Positions 37,301 to 49,300 of a stretch of 64,000 bases of DNA are shown one piece after another. The stretch lies in assembly GCA_029168955.1 (NCBI GenBank), contig JAPDOI010001420.1, positions 113,501-177,500 of the forward strand. Direction: 5' to 3'. The translations under genes were made by a program, and so were the position numbers. The notes under the pieces are model-generated. The model had not been told where the DNA came from. It saw nothing but the letters and a program-made list of their open reading frames with translations, and searched no databases. Positions within the stretch are counted from its first letter, which is position 1. Every line of letters begins with the position of its first letter. This DNA is from Aplectana chamaeleonis. Its lineage: Eukaryota > Nematoda > Chromadorea > Rhabditida > Cosmocercidae.

Positions 37301-40300
37301 CGGTCGATTGGAGATCAATGAACATGAAACTCGTTGCAGCACAACCGCTCTCGCTCAATCGGTATTGAGCTTGCTGGTATGGGATTCATGTACATTGATC
37401 CCCAGCCGACCGCTTCTTATTGATAAGTAAATGAGACCTCTTCGTGGACTCCACTATAGACATCGTTACTGATATGCTTCCAATTGTGTTCTTTCTAACA
37501 ATAAGAGTGGGTAACACTTCAATCAATACGACGGGACTTTGGAAGTATTTTTCGGAACGCGCAGGGAGTGACTCAGGAGTGCACGTTGTTGCTTACGGAG
37601 CTTGACTTTTCGGCTCCTTGTCGTGGCGGGACCAACCGCGGTAGCGACGCACCTTTAACCTTCACAGTGCAGCATTGGTGCTGAAATTCTTGTACTTGAA
37701 GGCAAGGTTTAAAGGACATGTTATGTGAAATCATTCCGCCACAGTGTCAACAGCCTAGATAGTGATGCGCAATGTTTCAGTAACTTCTGAAGCCCTCAGA
37801 AAACTCCATATTTAAAACTCACATTAACTAGGGTGATTGTCGAATTTCTGCTCAGAGTTGACGATTTAACATGCTGAGATATGTGTCATTTGTATCAAAT
37901 CTAACCTCAATTATCAGCCCTCAACAAGTCACGATAACCGCTTGAATACCGTCATGAAATATCCGGAATTCAGAATAGGGCTATATAGTGTCGGGTTAAA
38001 CTTTGAAACCATGCATAAATCTCTAAAAAGTGGTAATCCGCCCTAATTTTCTTTATTGTAGAGCTATAGACTACAGCAATGGAAGTAAGATCTGGTGCGG
38101 TTGCGAACTCTCCCTAACATACTGTAGTCCGATTGTACTATCACTCATTTTTTCGAAATAACTGAGATTGGTCTCTGAGTTTTGTTCCCACTCCCACATT
38201 TTCACCTGTTTTCATTGCTTTCACAGATGTAGTCATATCGGTGAAAACACAGACTCACCGATCTATCACAGCTGTTTCGGAAAAATGAGTGATAATTTTA
38301 ACAAACTACCGTATGTTAGGACGAGTCAACAACCTCACCAGGTACTACTTCCATTGCTGTAGACTATAGTTATGTACCTTCTTAGCTCTGAATCACAGAA
38401 AGAATCAATAGCGACGTTATTGATCGAATTTCAGGACCAGTGCTGCACTGTTTAAGGCAGTGTTTACGATAACAATCGTTTTTCTGTTTCTTCGCCGATC
38501 TTGAAGACGGTCCCGTGCTGAATCCAATGATGTTTTTGGAATCGTACAAGTCCTTCTGGGAATGGAGTTACGGTCCCTCAAAGATTGAGCTAAGGAAACA
38601 TGGTTGGCAAGTTGTACGAGGCTTGTAACTTCCGTCTTTTGAAGCCGACGTATGCGAGCTGACCTGAGTAAAGAGAGAAGTTGAGAATGAAGGGAAGAAC
38701 GGGGCTATTAACCGGAAACCATCGCTCATCTCACAATCTCGAGCATTCATTTCTTCACGTCGGTGGTCATGGAAAGTGCATCTGGGTGTGACGAGCTGAC
38801 GGGTGTCCAACTTTGGGCCCGTAGGGGACCGTTCCAAGCTCAATTTTCCTAGTTTTTTCAACGTTAGGGTTGCGCTAAGCCCCGCAGCTGCCGATCTCCA
38901 TCAAAAAATCAGACATGGATTTTATCGTGGACACTGCCTTTAGGGTTAAACGTGCGTCGCCTCCGCGGTTGGTCCCGCCACGACCAGGAGCCAAGAGGTC
39001 AAGCTCCGTAAGCAAGAACAGGACTGCACGCCGTATAATGTGTGTGGGATCCCGATGGGAGGGCGCAGGACTCTGTAGAAAGTGTTCAGGTCATCAGCGG
39101 GAGTGTGCAGGACTTCATAGAAAGTGTGCATGACATCAATGGGAGTGTGCAGGACATCAGTGGCAGGGTGCAGGACGTCATAGAAAGTGTTCAGGTCATC
39201 AGCGGGAGTGTGCAGGACTTCATAGAAAGTGTGCATGACATCAGTGGAAGTGTGCAGAACGTCATAGAAATAGTTCAGGGAATCAGTTATTTTACTTTGA
39301 AATAATGCCAGCAGGCATAAATCATGTTAGAAAGGGAATCTGTAGAAAATATTAATGAAATTCCTGAAAGTTTATGTTCGTGGCAAAAATGATGATTTGG
39401 CATTGTCATATTTTTGAATAGCTAAAAATATACTTATTGTGAGTGAAAAAGGGGAAATATACCCCACCAAGCTTTCAAAGAGAAAGAGGTTTTGAAATAT
39501 TTCGAAGTATGATTTGGCGTAGCATAATTTCATTTTTGGGAAACGTGGTGAAATAGCTGAAAGTGTGATTTGGCGGCCGAGCTCGAACCAACTATTGATA
39601 AGTGTAGGGCAAAACTATAGGTCGCAATGTATAAGCTTATCCGTAGAATTTATCAAAGCCAAATCACGCTTGACATGGTGAGCAGTGAAAGCTCTTCCGG
39701 GAGCTGTAATTCGGCAGTTAGCACATAATAAGTAGCTCAACTGTTTGATCCATAGCGCGCGTGATTTTGCTTTGATAAATTCTACGGATAAACTTATTCA
39801 TTGCGACTTCTCGTTTAGCTCTACACTTATCAATAGTTGGTGCAAGCTCGACCGCCTTATCACAATTTCAGCTATTTCACCACATTTCCCAAAAATCAAA
39901 TTATGCTACGCCAAATCATACTTTGAAATATTTCAAAACCTTTTTGCTCTTTAAATACTTGGTGGGAATATTTTCCCCTTTTTCAGTAAGTATATATTTA
40001 GTTATTCGAGAATACGACAATGCCGTATCTTCACTTTTGCCAAAAGCCTAAGCTTGCAGGAATTAAACAATGGTTTTGGACAAGCCAATTCCCATGATTT
40101 CACTTGTGGCCGTATTCACGAAACCACGGGAGTCTCCCGGAGGAGCGTATTCGTCAGCGATAAAACTGCGATTTGAAGGTATATTTTACCCCTAACTCTC
40201 TGCACTCCTCAGTGATCTATGCCACTCTCTCACCACCCCGGTCACTAGTAAACCATGGTTTTATGTTTGATGAATCCGGCCCCGGGAAGGCCTCCGCAGT

Positions 40301-43300
40301 TTCATGATTACGGTCTTTGAATGTGTGATGTCGGGTAGTGGCTCAATTCGTCGTGGGCGACGTTCACCCACCGCGACGGATGAGCAATTTTGGCTTGTGA
40401 TCCATATTAGCTAGAGTTCAGAAATCAATATGTGGGATAACTGATAGAAATTTTTGGATATTTCATGTTTAATGTTGTGTGAACTACGATATTGCCGTCT
40501 GGAATATGAAAATCATTTCCGCCATTTTTGATTGATTTTTTCTGAATACTAAAGTTTTATTTGCAGGCTGTGATCGCATGTTTTCATGAAACATACATAC
40601 CTCTATATAGAGAGGAATCATCTGATGAGAAATCATTCATACGTACATAACAATAACAATATTATGCAAAGCAGGGCTAAACGTGAATACCGCCTTCGAC
40701 ATCAACGAAAAAAACTTGAAATCGAATTTTTTCGTTACGGTTGAAAAAGGCAAAAGGGATCCTGAGTAATAAGCCGAAATTTTAAAGACTTTTGTGCTGC
40801 TAGCACCTTTGCTGCATGAAGTCGACACCCATCACACTAAAACATTGCGTTTCTTATTTTACCTCATGGACTGTCTGCCTTCAGTCTGGGCCGCGGTATG
40901 GCAGCGCAATGCACGATGACAGACACACCATCCAGCAGACGCTAAACAGCTAGCAGATTGCGGAAAGTGTAGATTGCCAGCGACAAAAACTAGTGGGAGC
41001 TGCTAAGCGCGACACAGTCGGGCTTAGGCGCTACACATACTCCTCAACGCAAGCGCGTCACGCGAGTGACGCCCTTTCCGCCATGGCGGCGACGGCCTTA
41101 ACGACTTTTTCATCAATTTTGTTATTAATCCGTCATCAATTTCGTTCCATTTCTTGGTAATTAATTCCAGTACTATCCTCTGCTACCATGATGATGTTTT
41201 TCCGTTTTGTACAGACTTTCCTTGTTTTGAAAAGTTATAGTCCACTTTATTCCGCTCCGCCATGGCGGCACCGCTGGACTATTTATAATCTCCGCAGGCG
41301 TGGCACGTACGTGATGCGCGTAGAAAGTACTCATACTTCAACGCCACGCCCGCTCGTCGCACGTGCTGCGCTGGCGTTAAAGAGTTTGAATAGCTCCTTA
41401 GCAGCTCCCACTGGTTTCGCCACGAGAAAAGGATTTTTATGCTAGGCGATATCCATTGCAACGCTGGGGACGGCGATATGTACCTGTCCATATACTACGA
41501 CCCTCTCGCCGCGACGCAAGTATGCACTAGGCCTAACGAACGCAAAACATCAATGCTACCGCGCTGGCTGCATTGTCTTTTGTCGGACTGTAATTCCGTT
41601 CCGCACCGCGCTTGCGACACGCGCGCAACGCAAAATCGCGCTGGGACCATGAGGTCCCGGCTTGCGTTTCTTTTAGCTGCGAGCTGCAACAGCGGTTGTC
41701 TGCAACAAATGACCGAATTTTCGTTCCGATAAGGACATTAAATGTTCTGTTATCTATTCACCATCGACTTTCCAAAATGTTCGGATTCGACTTACTGGAA
41801 ATCAAGATTCGTCGAGAAATCCAAATTTCTACCGCATACGAAAATCGAAGGTTCAAAGAAGCAGGTTCTTAAAACATGTTTAGGAAAAACTGTTTAAAGG
41901 CAGCAGACACGCTCAAAAATGGTATCGATTTTATGACATAAATTAAAGGTTTGGACTTGGTTGTATTGGGAAATGACGAAAAACGGACGGAAACTGAGCG
42001 TAAATAGAGGAATAACGATTATTTTGTTATCAAGTGAAAGTGGACGAGTTTTACGGCGCGCGGTTGAAACAGCGAATATTAGCAACAAAACGGTTGAGAT
42101 AAGGAAGCCGATATACTTTTAGAGACTGCACTGGAAGGTTCACCTCGTTGAAAGCATCAAAAACCAGTGAAAGGGACCGTATTAGTACTATCAATCATGA
42201 CGAGTTTGTATTTTGGGGCGGGGTTGCAGAAATTTTTCGATTTGCACTGCTGAAATTTAGTAGTTTTGACTCGTTTTTGGCGCTCCCGACGGCGTGAGCA
42301 GTCTACTAGGAGCCATGCGACTTCAGAAACGTAGTTATCTCAACAACTTTTTTGAGCGTGTCTGCTGAGTTTGAAAAGGCGAAAAACTGGAAAAAGACAG
42401 TTTGCACATGTCTAAATATTTTGTGTTCCATTCCATTCGTACCAAAAACGGAGTTCTTCTATCAGTCGAAAACCTCCATTTTCCAAAAACGATCAAGCAA
42501 AAACAAATCCGAGTGATTCATTCGCGCATGAAAACCTCCGAATATGTCTTAGTATGTAGTTTGAGTGCAAAGCGTATCCAAGGCGACGTTTTTGCAGCGA
42601 AATTTCCTATTAACAGGTTCTGTGGTAGCAATTGGATCCTAGCGCGAGCATAATGCGTTCTCGCGGTCTAATCAGATTGGAAACGATATTCGATTACCCT
42701 ATGGTAAGTGCAATTGAATTTGCTTTCATTACCGTAGATGTGGTAAATATGCATGTGGCGGCTATCACCTTCTTTTCCGGAGTTAGGGACGTTCAATTTG
42801 AGGATATGTTGTTGAAAAAATATCCCTAACACATGTATCGCGACAGTTCACGACGTTTCAAACGTTCGTCGTTCGCGCCTCCTTCAATGGCCGCCCGTAT
42901 GCGATACAGTACTATCAACGATCAATTTTGGGCCCGATTGGCACTCCCGCACCAAGCTCCTACTGCTGCTCCGACCCCTCACATTCTTCTACCTTTTCCC
43001 CCATCAATCCGAGGACCCTTTTATTTAGGAAAATAAACATATATTTCAACTTCATTCTACCACATTGAGCTATCGTGTCAACATGGTGCATCGGCACAAT
43101 AGGCCGATCGCCGCTCCAGTGCCTGAGATTCTTCTGAATTTCACTAACTCACAATTTTTCTCAAATTCACTTATTTGCTAATATCTCATTCACTATTACC
43201 ATCCATGTAACGCTATTGAATAGTGTCGTCATCCCTTGTACTCTCAACCCTAGTTCTCACAGTGGTATGTTTGATCTGTCGGCCGGCTGGTGGGAGGGGC

Positions 43301-46300
43301 TGGCTGTTGGGTAAAACGTGCCTCCATGGGCAGCGAAAACTAGGTGTTGAACGGTTTCGGTGCGCTCGTGTTGATCAATACATGGGCGTCGCTCGTGGGC
43401 TGAGGTCCGACCGCCGGGGTGGCTCGGGGGCAGGGATGCAGCCGGGATGGCCCGGAGTCGTAGACTCTCAGCAACTGGCACGCCAGATGTAACCAGACGC
43501 TAACTTGCTTGATGAAGGCGTCTGATTGAAACCGGTAATATTACGGAAAGGGATTGCGACACTCTTCTCTTCTATGTATATAAAAAATCACTTGAATGGT
43601 CCATTTCATCACTATTTCCTCACTTCAGCTCTAGTCGAGTAAAGAAAACAATTGTTAGTTATGAATGCTTCGTTCTAATTGATTTTAGAAGCTTGGGTTG
43701 AAATTTTCACTTTGGGTTGGACAGTACCACCTCCTGTCGGAGCATCAATCCGAAATAGCTACCATACGTAGCTGTAAGGCTCAAATCACTCGCTCTCTGA
43801 ATACCCTCAAACACGCTATTGAAGAGTTGGATCTTTATTTGTTCTTTGATGACGACCATTCGCAGCATCTGCCACCTAACGAGTGCCTCAAATTAAATGT
43901 AGAAAAGAGGGCAGAGATCGCAGAATCGAAAGCCCAGATTGAGAGACTCTTAGGTAACGCTAAGAAGAGGTTCGATGTCGCACTCAACTTGGCCAAGAGC
44001 GCGCAGGTGCCAGATTCGCCTTCTCTAGAATCTGAGATCGATTCTCATTGGGAGAACAACCAGGGCGATGATTTAGAAGAGAGAGCGGACGAAACTTTGT
44101 CAAAAATAGCTGCTCGTATTAGCAAGTTGCAAATTCTCGAAGAAAGCTTGATCAGAGAAAACTGGTTTCAGGTAATTGATGAGGTTCGACCAACCAAACG
44201 TCATTATGGAACACATAGTCTCATGGCAGAAGCGTGAAGTCGAAGAAGTAGGATTGCCGGAACACACGCCTTCAGCGGATATGGACGGACTGTTAGTTTG
44301 TTCCATTACTGATTCCTCTAATATGGAAATCGATTCTGTTTCAGACACTCCACTTCCCCTTCCACAACTTCCAGGAGCGGTCGAGGAGCCCCTTTTTAAA
44401 AATGTTGTAGATTCTTTCAGCTTGTTCGAGGAGGATGACAAGCAACAATCTGCGGGCAGTGTCCCTAATTGCTGACCGTCCCTCTTCCGAGTTCGCGTTC
44501 ACCTACCATCCTGAAACGGGTTCAGGCGCTATGCAGTGGACGCAGTCCAGAAGATGTCTCCCACGCTAGAGATGACGCGTCGCAACAAAATACTCTTCCG
44601 GACAAGTACCGCCGTGCAGCTGAACTCGCGCAAAGCCTGACACTTACAGTTAATATCGAACACGTCTTCAATTTGCCGCAGTTGGGGAGCCGTGATTTGG
44701 CACATTTTGGTGCATTTCTGAGGAACGATCTCTACCTCACCTTCCGTGAGTTGGTGACGAAGGAAATTATCACTCCAACGCCTAGTCAGATCAGAGATGG
44801 TCTCAACAACGACTTCACCGTGTTCACGGTCACGCAAGCCTTGAAGGTCCTGAACAATCACTGCAGAGCCCTCACTTCACTTCATATTGAGGTTTCCCAT
44901 ACTCCTTGGAACGACGCTGAGACGATGCTGAGATGGATTCAAGACACAACCACGCTGATTGCCAACATTAATTGTCAGCGAAGCATCATTGACCGGAAAT
45001 TGGTGCTTCGAGTGTTCGATCCTTCGCAGGATCTAACCAATCTTGTTTATGCTCTTGCACAGTTCGGCGTTTTACCTTTGAAAATCGATTCCTTATTCAC
45101 TGATGCGGACGCCACTCTTACTTACGCCTACGAAACTCCTACCAGCCGACGTCGTCCATCCGACTCGGATGCAGACGGAAACAACAATCACTCCACTGCT
45201 CGTAAGTCTCGTCCATTCTCGTCGCATAAGTCTCGTCCGTCGCCGTCTCGCTCACGTCACAGTTCGCGCCGCCGCTTTTCGTCGCGCCCCCCACAGGCTG
45301 GATCACGATCCAGGGAAGCAGCTGTGTTGCCAAGCCCCCCCCCCATCTAACTACAAGAGCTGCATCTTCTGTGGCAGTAGGCTGCATTATACAGCTCTAT
45401 GTAGGAAAACTCGCAAACTCTCTGTGCGGGCAAACTACCTGGCTAAAGGAGGTCGCTGCATCAAATGCCTGTCGCCACGAAGCTGGCGAGTGTAAACGAC
45501 GAAGTTGGTGTTTGTACTGTCACTCATACTCCCACCATCAGGCGCTTTGCAGTGAAGGTAAAGTTATGGATAACGACATCAAGGATCCGCTAGAAGAGTA
45601 TTATGTTGCCATAAGAGAACGCTCAGAGGTTTTCTACGCCTCTTATCAAGCTCGAAAAAGGGCTCGACATGACGAGTACGACAACTGAATGAGTATGGGG
45701 TGATAGATTACTTACAAAGGTGTTCCTAATAGTTTCTGTTTGTTTCGTGTTGATTTCCGAAGTAACATGAACTTACTTCCAGTTTCTCGTTACGCCTTAC
45801 AAGTACGCCTCACATTAAAGCGAAACTTGCTTTCAGAAAGAGCGCAGAAGTTTCGAGGAGATCTGGCTGACTTTACTGCTACGTCTAGCCCAGTTTCATG
45901 GACGCAACTTGATCACGCCTAACGAATCGTCGGACACTCATCACGCCTAGAATCGTGATGGGAGACCACGTCGCTCACTCACAGTTTCGCCTCAGTTTTG
46001 CTCCATGAGCTTCCTTTTGACGCCTTACCTTAAAGAAATTCTCCCCTTTGAGGATAAGGCACCAAATCACAAGGTGCGCAAAAAGCACTGAGTAGGAAAT
46101 TACCACGTTTGCATCTGTGAGGACCTGTACGACTGAATGACATGATCCGATTTCTCGCTAGATTATACCGCGGTTGTTCCTGCCAGCCTCCTCGAAGACA
46201 TTTGAAAAATTTTGTGTATTGTTCGTATTTGTTGATTTATGTTGTTGTTTGGTAATTCGGTTTTATCTGAGCTGCCCCCTTAGGATTACCTTTTTGTATT

Positions 46301-49300
46301 TTATTTTGCTTAGCTAACAAATACCTCCTCGGTTAAATGCCTTTCACCATCTTCAACGGTGCTTTCATGTCAACGTCTGCCACCCGCCCAAGTGTCGCGA
46401 CAGTTCACGACATTTCAAACGATCGTCGTTCGCGCCTCCTTCAATGGCCGCCCGTATGCGATACGGTACTATCAACGATCAATTTTGGGCCCGATTGGCA
46501 CCCCCGCACCAAGCTCCGACTGCTGCTCCGACCCCTCACATTCTTCTACCTTTTCCCCCCTTCAATCCGGGGACCCTTCTATTTAGGAAAATAGACATAT
46601 ATTTCAACTTCATTTTACCACATTGAGCTATCGTGTCAACAACATGTATTGCGGGATCCTTCAAATGAGTTTCACAACGTAACCTTTCACTCTATTTATG
46701 CGACATAAAGATGTTCAGAATATAATAGCGCTCGATATTTGTTGATTAAAGGCAGTGCTCACGATAAAAAATGTGTTCCAGTTTCCGCTAGGAATGGGTA
46801 GTGGAGGGGCACACTGAAAAGTTGACATCGAAAGAACGCACGAAAACGAGCCAGGAAACGCTCCGAAAGAGCCCGAAGTTGCTACTTCGAGCGCAAGGCG
46901 ACGTCCAAAAGCGCAACACACGCCCACCGACGTGAACAAATGAATGATCGAGATAGTGACGTGAGCGATGATTTCCAACCATTAGCCCCGTTCTTCCCTT
47001 CACTCTCAACTTCTCTCTTCACTCAGGTCAGCTCGAATAGATCGGCTGCAAAAGACGGAAGTTACAAGCCTCAGACAACTCGTCCACCATGTTTCCTTAG
47101 CTCAATCTTTGAGGGACCATAACTCCGTTCTCAGAAGGTCTTGTACGATTTCAGAAATATCATTGGAATCAGCATGGGGCCGTTTTCAAGATAGACGGGA
47201 AAACAGAAAAACGATTTTTATTGTGAACACTGGCTTTAAGGGGTGTGCAGGGCTCAAGGTGCGGAGTTGCTCACAGCGACAGACAGCGTAGGATGATGCA
47301 ATATCGATCACATTCGGCGCCCGAGGCAGCGTGAAGGGCGACGGGGGCACCGCAGAGTGAATTGACGCCGCGACGGTCTTGTGCCACTACCAGCGAGCGG
47401 CAACCGTCGCCGCGACGATTATGTTCGAAGACATTTATGTCGCCACGCCAAGGCTGAAGGTGCCAACACACTTTGCGGTGCCCCCTCGTCGCCCTTCAAG
47501 TCGCGTCAGTCGCTCCCGTCGCCGGATGCAATCGACATTGCATCACCCAGCGCTGTTGGTCGCTGCTAGCAACACCGTGACTTAAACTCTGCAGACCCTC
47601 TGACAGTCTGCCACTACGCGCCGGTCGCTGTAGCTCTGCAGACCCCTTTATTCTATGATTACGCTGCCCCAGAAAAATTGGATTATTCGGAATTTTTCAT
47701 CGACTTTCATACTACATGCTTTCCTTATTTTAATCCTCTCGACAGACCACAATCAGATGTTTGCGAATAAATCGCAAAATGAGCAAGTAACGAAAATTTT
47801 TCGGTTTCCGAATTCTCAAAAAAAATGCGAAAAAATGCTGGTAAGCTTTTTTTAAACTTCAAAGTTCTGCCCTACAATCACATAGTTTCTGTAAAAAAAA
47901 AAAAATGAAGTAGCGAAATCAAATTTCTTGATAAGCTAATGGAATCCAGCTGTCAAAGGACATTCTGAGAAGGATAAAGAAGTTGACAACAACAATCATT
48001 CACTTCGTGTGATTAAATTTGAAGTTTGTGACATGAATTAGATGTAATTGTACGAATTCTTGTGTGCTCCACAGTTGTGCTGCTATATTTCAATGCAAGT
48101 AGGCGCGTCGCGCAATCGCTATCAAGTAGCCCAGTCTCTGGGAGCTGTGGGCACGAATTGTTGCGACGCGACCGCCCTCATCCAATTAAAGCACCTTGTG
48201 GTCAAATTCGATGCCACCTTCCGCGAGTGAAATCATGTATCACATCGAGCGTGTTACTTGAGTAAAAAAAAATTAATTCGATAATATCGAATAATCACAT
48301 CGACGCGCACCTTTGGCACTCTACGGGGGCAGAGGACGATGGGTGTGAAGTTGCTAGAGAAATCTGTAAGCACGGTGACGCCGGCATGGATCGTGAAGAG
48401 ACTTCGCGTTCACTGTTGAAGGTTGGCGCAAACTCGGTGCCATATGCTATAACATAGGTGCACCGAGTTTGCGCCAACCTTCAACAGTGAACGCGAAGCT
48501 CTCTCTCTTGCTGTTTTTTTTTTCATTTTCATACTAAATTTTCCCGCCATACGGGCCGGAATCCGAAAAACGAAAAATGCGCAAACCTCATTATGGCTAG
48601 TATATGTACATACCTGCATAGACCAGGATCCTTTGCCGAAATATTCGTCCAAATACCCGTCAAGCTCCGGTTGAAGCGTGAATTCGATCACTAGCTTAGT
48701 AAAGACGTATTCGAACAGATTTTGTGCACGTTCCCAGTACGTCATTGGAACAGAAAAGCCTTTATTGTTCACTAAAACCGTAGAGGGTTTCGATGGCGGC
48801 ACTAATTCTGCATCAAATTATGGTTCCTAATACCTGGTACAAAGCTCGGCGTGTTCGGTATACCCATTTTCTCGTTGATCAGCTCCAGCGGATTTGTGGA
48901 AATGGTCATCACAAACCTGTCAATGTTGTTGAAATTTTTCCAAATCGAATACTCATCAATACTCTTGAGAAATCCTTACCTCCTGATACCCAACACATAG
49001 AACAAACCATCAAAGCAGCCGAGACCTTCTGAGATAGAAATGTCGAACTTTTGCTCTCGGAACCAGTTGTGGAACTCTTCTGATGCATAGAGATCTGGAA
49101 GTTCAGTCGACAATGTGTAGCTGTTGCAATGGATTCGTAACAATATTTACGTTGCTAGATTTCGATGCGGCCTCTCTAATCCTTAAAGGCACAGGTCAAC
49201 CTGAAGGACGGAGTCTGAGATTTCCATTTATTCAAATGTGGTTTAGGCGCTCCCTGTATGACACCTAGCAAGCGCGAGCTCTTCTCCGAAGAAGTGATAT

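Larger units (their letters stand above)
42831..46648 (+). mobile_element. Gag-only LTR retroelement, BEL/Pao-like
   Basis: Two LTRs of about 247 bases (42838-43083 and 46395-46641) with about eleven differences, flanked by the same 7 bases, ACATGTA, as a candidate target duplication. A primer site, TGGTGCATCGGC at 43084-43095, fits the 3' end of a tRNA-Gly plus CCA. The 3.3 kb interior encodes only a broken gag, and no protease, reverse transcriptase, RNase H or integrase frame is seen. It sits antisense in UGT intron 5. BEL/Pao assignment rests on the gag zinc-knuckle layout and is inference. Confidence 0.85.

Noticed and set aside
43223..43492. 89-codon leader protein of the retroelement
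   Set aside because: Gly/Arg-rich reading of GC-rich leader between primer site and gag; no similarity recognised.
47655..47855. Small secreted protein on the plus strand
   Set aside because: Hydrophobic start and a donor-like end, but no second exon or family resemblance.
48808..48833. An ultra-short 26-base intron in the UGT
   Set aside because: It keeps the frame but inserts about 12 residues not seen in UGTs. A 62-base intron with acceptor GTTTTAG at 48772 gives the proper family alignment.
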